Translations under genes and position numbers: made by a program
Part shown: in pieces, positions 5,386-6,949 of the stretch
Layout of the letters: each line of letters opens with the position of its first letter
Numbering within the stretch: the stretch's first letter is position 1
Notes under the pieces: generated by a model
The model's input: only the letters and a program-made list of their open reading frames with translations
Told to the model about the DNA's origin: nothing
The model's database searches: none
Source: Methylovirgula sp.
Lineage (GTDB): Bacteria; Pseudomonadota; Alphaproteobacteria; Rhizobiales; Beijerinckiaceae
Assembly: GCA_025356505.1 (NCBI GenBank)
Contig: JANXSV010000024.1
Location: forward strand, 1-6,949
Direction: 5' to 3'
Length of the DNA: 6,949 bases

Positions 5386-6636
5386 CTAATGCGCGACGGC
5401 GGCGGCGGCGGCTTCATCGATGAGACGCCCCGTGCGGAACCGGTCAAGGAGGAAACCGGCATTTATCTTATGCGGCTCGCCCGTTGCCACCGTATGCGCA
5501 AAGACATGGCCGGAGCCAGGTGTTGCCTTGAACCCGCCCGTGCCCCAGCCGCAATTGACAAACAAGCCCGGCACCGGCGTTTTGCCAATAATGGGCGAAC
5601 GATCCGGCGTAACGTCAACAATACCGCCCCAATTGCGCAGCATCCGCATACGCCGCACGGTCGGAAACAGTTCGCAGATGGCATCCAGCGTATGAGCGGA
5701 TATATGTAACCCGCCTGTTTGCGAATAAGACGTGTAGGCGTCGGTTCCTGCGCCGATCACCAGCTCGCCCTTATCGGACTGGCTCATGTAGGCATGAATT
5801 GTGTTGGACATCACCACGCAGGGCATGATCGGCTTGATTGGCTCGGACACCAGCGCCTGCAGCGGATAGGATTCGAGCGGCATACGCACACCCGCCATGC
5901 TCATCAGCACCGATGTGTGACCGGCGGCCACGACGCCGATTTTCTTGGTGGCAATCTGGCCGCGATTGGTCTCGACGCCGGTGACAGCGCCATCAACGCC
6001 CCTTAAAATGCCGATAACTTCACAATTCTGGAGTATATCCACGCCCATCGCCGAAGCTTTGCGGGCATAGCCCCAAGCGACAGCATCGTGACGGGCGGTT
6101 CCGCCGCGCCGTTGCAGCGCCGCACCTAAAATCGGATAGCGCATGGCAGGATCAATCGAAAGCAGCGGACAAAACGCTTTCGCCTGCTCTGGCGTGAGCC
6201 ATTCATTGTCGATGCCAGCAAGGCGGTTGGCGTGCACATGCCGCTTGAACACTTGAATATCGTGAATGTTATGCGCCAGCATCATTACGCCGCGCGGGCT
6301 ATACATCACGTTGTAGTTGAGCTCCTGCGACAGGCCCTCCCACAAATTAAGGGCGTGATTGTAAAGCCCCTCGGACTCTTCCCAAAGATAGTTTGAGCGA
6401 ATGATGGTGGTGTTGCGTCCGGTATTGCCGCCGCCAAGCCAACCCTTTTCCAGGACCGCAATATTGCGCATACCGTGCTCTTTGGCCATGTAATAGGCCG
6501 TCGCAAGCCCATGACCGCCTGCGCCTATGATAATGGCGTCATAGCTCTTTTTCGGCTCTGGCGTGCGCCATTGCGAAGGCCAGCCTTTATTGCCAGCCAG
6601 CCCCTGTTGCAACAAATTAAAGAGTGAAAAGCGCAA
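5386..6636 (-). CDS. soxB: Sarcosine oxidase beta subunit
   Basis: About 416 residues from a TTG start. SoxB is the catalytic flavoprotein of heterotetrameric sarcosine oxidase: non-covalent FAD oxidises sarcosine, and electrons pass to a covalent FMN and then O2, giving H2O2. The N-terminus reads (M)RFSLFNLLQQGLAGNKGW, the usual SoxB opening. It is followed by the FAD-binding YDAIIIGAGGHGLATAYYMAK (about residues 32-52), GGGNTGRNTTIIRSNY (68-83) and RRGGTARHDAVAWGYARKA (176-194), whose His183 aligns with the histidine that carries FMN. The C-terminal RNWGGIVDVTPDRSPIIGKTPVPGLFVNCGWGTGGFKATP is also a DAO-family signature. An in-frame GTG at 6651 would add five residues but lacks a Shine-Dalgarno, whereas GGCGGGG (6643-6649) lies six bases before the TTG. 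First gene of the operon. Confidence 0.95.
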   Translation of the reverse strand: MRFSLFNLLQQGLAGNKGWPSQWRTPEPKKSYDAIIIGAGGHGLATAYYMAKEHGMRNIAVLEKGWLGGGNTGRNTTIIRSNYLWEESEGLYNHALNLWEGLSQELNYNVMYSPRGVMMLAHNIHDIQVFKRHVHANRLAGIDNEWLTPEQAKAFCPLLSIDPAMRYPILGAALQRRGGTARHDAVAWGYARKASAMGVDILQNCEVIGILRGVDGAVTGVETNRGQIATKKIGVVAAGHTSVLMSMAGVRMPLESYPLQALVSEPIKPIMPCVVMSNTIHAYMSQSDKGELVIGAGTDAYTSYSQTGGLHISAHTLDAICELFPTVRRMRMLRNWGGIVDVTPDRSPIIGKTPVPGLFVNCGWGTGGFKATPGSGHVFAHTVATGEPHKINAGFLLDRFRTGRLIDEAAAAAVAH

Positions 6637-6642
6637 TACGAA

Positions 6643-6649
6643 CCCCGCC
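6643..6649 (-). promoter_or_regulatory. Ribosome binding site that decides the soxB start
   Basis: Minus strand GGCGGGG, six bases before the TTG at 6636. The alternative GTG at 6651 sits at the upstream edge of this element and has only an AT-rich stretch without purine-rich complementarity before it. This and the family N-terminus favour TTG. Confidence 0.55.
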
Positions 6650-6651
6650 AC

Positions 6652-6758
6652 ATAAGATCAGAGTTTAGGGCGCTAAGCCGTTAAAAACCAGTGGGGCAGC
6701 GACATGTTTTAAGCAAAAAGCGACCTGAGACCCCCCAGACCGCCCCTCACATAATCGT
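6652..6758 (-). other. Intergenic leader upstream of soxB
   Basis: This 107-base gap lies between the omp stop and soxB. It holds the terminator-like hairpin of the omp gene and must hold the sox promoter. The best candidate is TGGTTT (6690 down to 6685), 17 bases, then TAAACT (6667 down to 6662), which would start transcription about 19 bases before the TTG; the -35 match is poor. No clear operator or riboswitch was recognised, and no regulator gene is adjacent. Confidence 0.35.
6715..6743 (-). terminator. Intrinsic terminator of the omp gene
   Basis: On the minus strand, beginning 15 bases after the omp stop, bases 6743 to 6720 can fold into a nine-pair stem (GCGGTCTGG with TCAGGTCGC) with a six-base loop, followed directly by TTTTT (6719-6715). 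Three of the pairs are G-U wobbles, so stability is moderate. Position and T-run fit rho-independent termination that separates omp from the sox operon. Confidence 0.55.
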
Positions 6759-6949
6759 TTAGAATTTCCAGATCAGCGCCGCACGCAGGGTCTGGGCCTT
6801 GAAGCGGAGTTTGTAATAATCACCACCGCCGTAATCATAGGTCACCTGACCGTAATCGGCGTAAACATACTCAACGCGACCGACGAGATTATTTGTGAAT
6901 GCCTGGTCGACACCGGCTCCAAGTGTCCAGCCGACACGGGTTTTGCCAA
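6759..6949 (-). CDS. Outer-membrane beta-barrel protein, C-terminal fragment (runs off right edge)
   Basis: The last 62 codons of a minus-strand gene whose start lies beyond the window. The translation alternates polar and hydrophobic/aromatic residues in beta-barrel fashion: GWTLGAGVDQAF, LVGRVEYVYADYGQ, YYKLRFKAQTLRAALIWKF. It ends in the C-terminal Phe recognised by the BAM outer-membrane assembly machinery. The G-x-G-V-(D/E) strand, the R-x-E-Y-x-Y-x-D-(Y/F)-G strand and the final strand with terminal F are typical of the Omp25/Omp31 (OmpA-like, opacity-type) proteins abundant in Hyphomicrobiales. Its function is structural or porin-like in the outer membrane. The barrel class is well supported; the exact family member is not determinable from this fragment. 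It is on the same strand as sox but probably terminated separately. Confidence 0.82.
   Translation of the reverse strand, partial: GKTRVGWTLGAGVDQAFTNNLVGRVEYVYADYGQVTYDYGGGDYYKLRFKAQTLRAALIWKF

Noticed and set aside
1..6949. tRNA, rRNA, CRISPR array, insertion sequence or riboswitch
   Set aside because: No cloverleaf, regularly spaced repeats, transposase fragment, terminal inverted repeats or conserved riboswitch core was seen on reading both strands by eye; a covariance-model search could not be run.

Overview
The window looks like the chromosome of an alphaproteobacterium, probably of the Hyphomicrobiales (Rhizobiales) type. The evidence is family-level only: a folA-hflK neighbourhood of the kind seen in that group, a complete soxBDAG sarcosine oxidase operon, and the C-terminal end of an outer-membrane beta-barrel protein resembling the Omp25/Omp31 family. 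Genus cannot be assigned from the sequence alone. Six complete protein genes are present: folA, a relB-like antitoxin gene, a yafQ-like toxin gene, soxG, soxA and soxD. soxB is also complete, making seven. Two genes are cut by the window edges: hflK on the left and the omp gene on the right.

Layout from left to right. The first 72 bases are the 5' end of hflK on the minus strand, with a strong sigma70-like promoter and a GC-rich hairpin in its leader. Upstream of hflK, on the same strand, is folA (dihydrofolate reductase). A 183-base AT-richer spacer separates folA from a plus-strand type II toxin-antitoxin module. This is a RelB/DinJ-type antitoxin with two overlapping palindromes at its promoter, then an unusual 104-base gap, then a YafQ-type mRNA interferase. 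The toxin gene converges on the sox operon with only 6 bases between the stop codons.

The main feature is the minus-strand operon soxB-soxD-soxA-soxG (about 5 kb, tightly packed, with overlapping or nearly overlapping cistrons). It encodes heterotetrameric sarcosine oxidase. The beta subunit carries FAD and covalent FMN, the delta subunit carries zinc, the alpha subunit has an NAD-binding region and a GcvT-like folate-binding half, and the gamma subunit is GcvT-like. The complex oxidises sarcosine to glycine and passes the one-carbon unit to tetrahydrofolate. A second tetrahydrofolate gene, folA, lies just beyond the toxin-antitoxin module. Upstream of soxB is a terminator-like hairpin for the preceding omp gene.

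No wholly new system is evident. The points most worth a second look are the compound operator and abnormal gap of the toxin-antitoxin module, its placement between two folate-linked units without visible insulation from antisense transcription, a shortened zinc-ligand spacing in SoxD, a likely TTG start for soxB, a missing C-terminal aromatic in the toxin, and the hflK leader hairpin.
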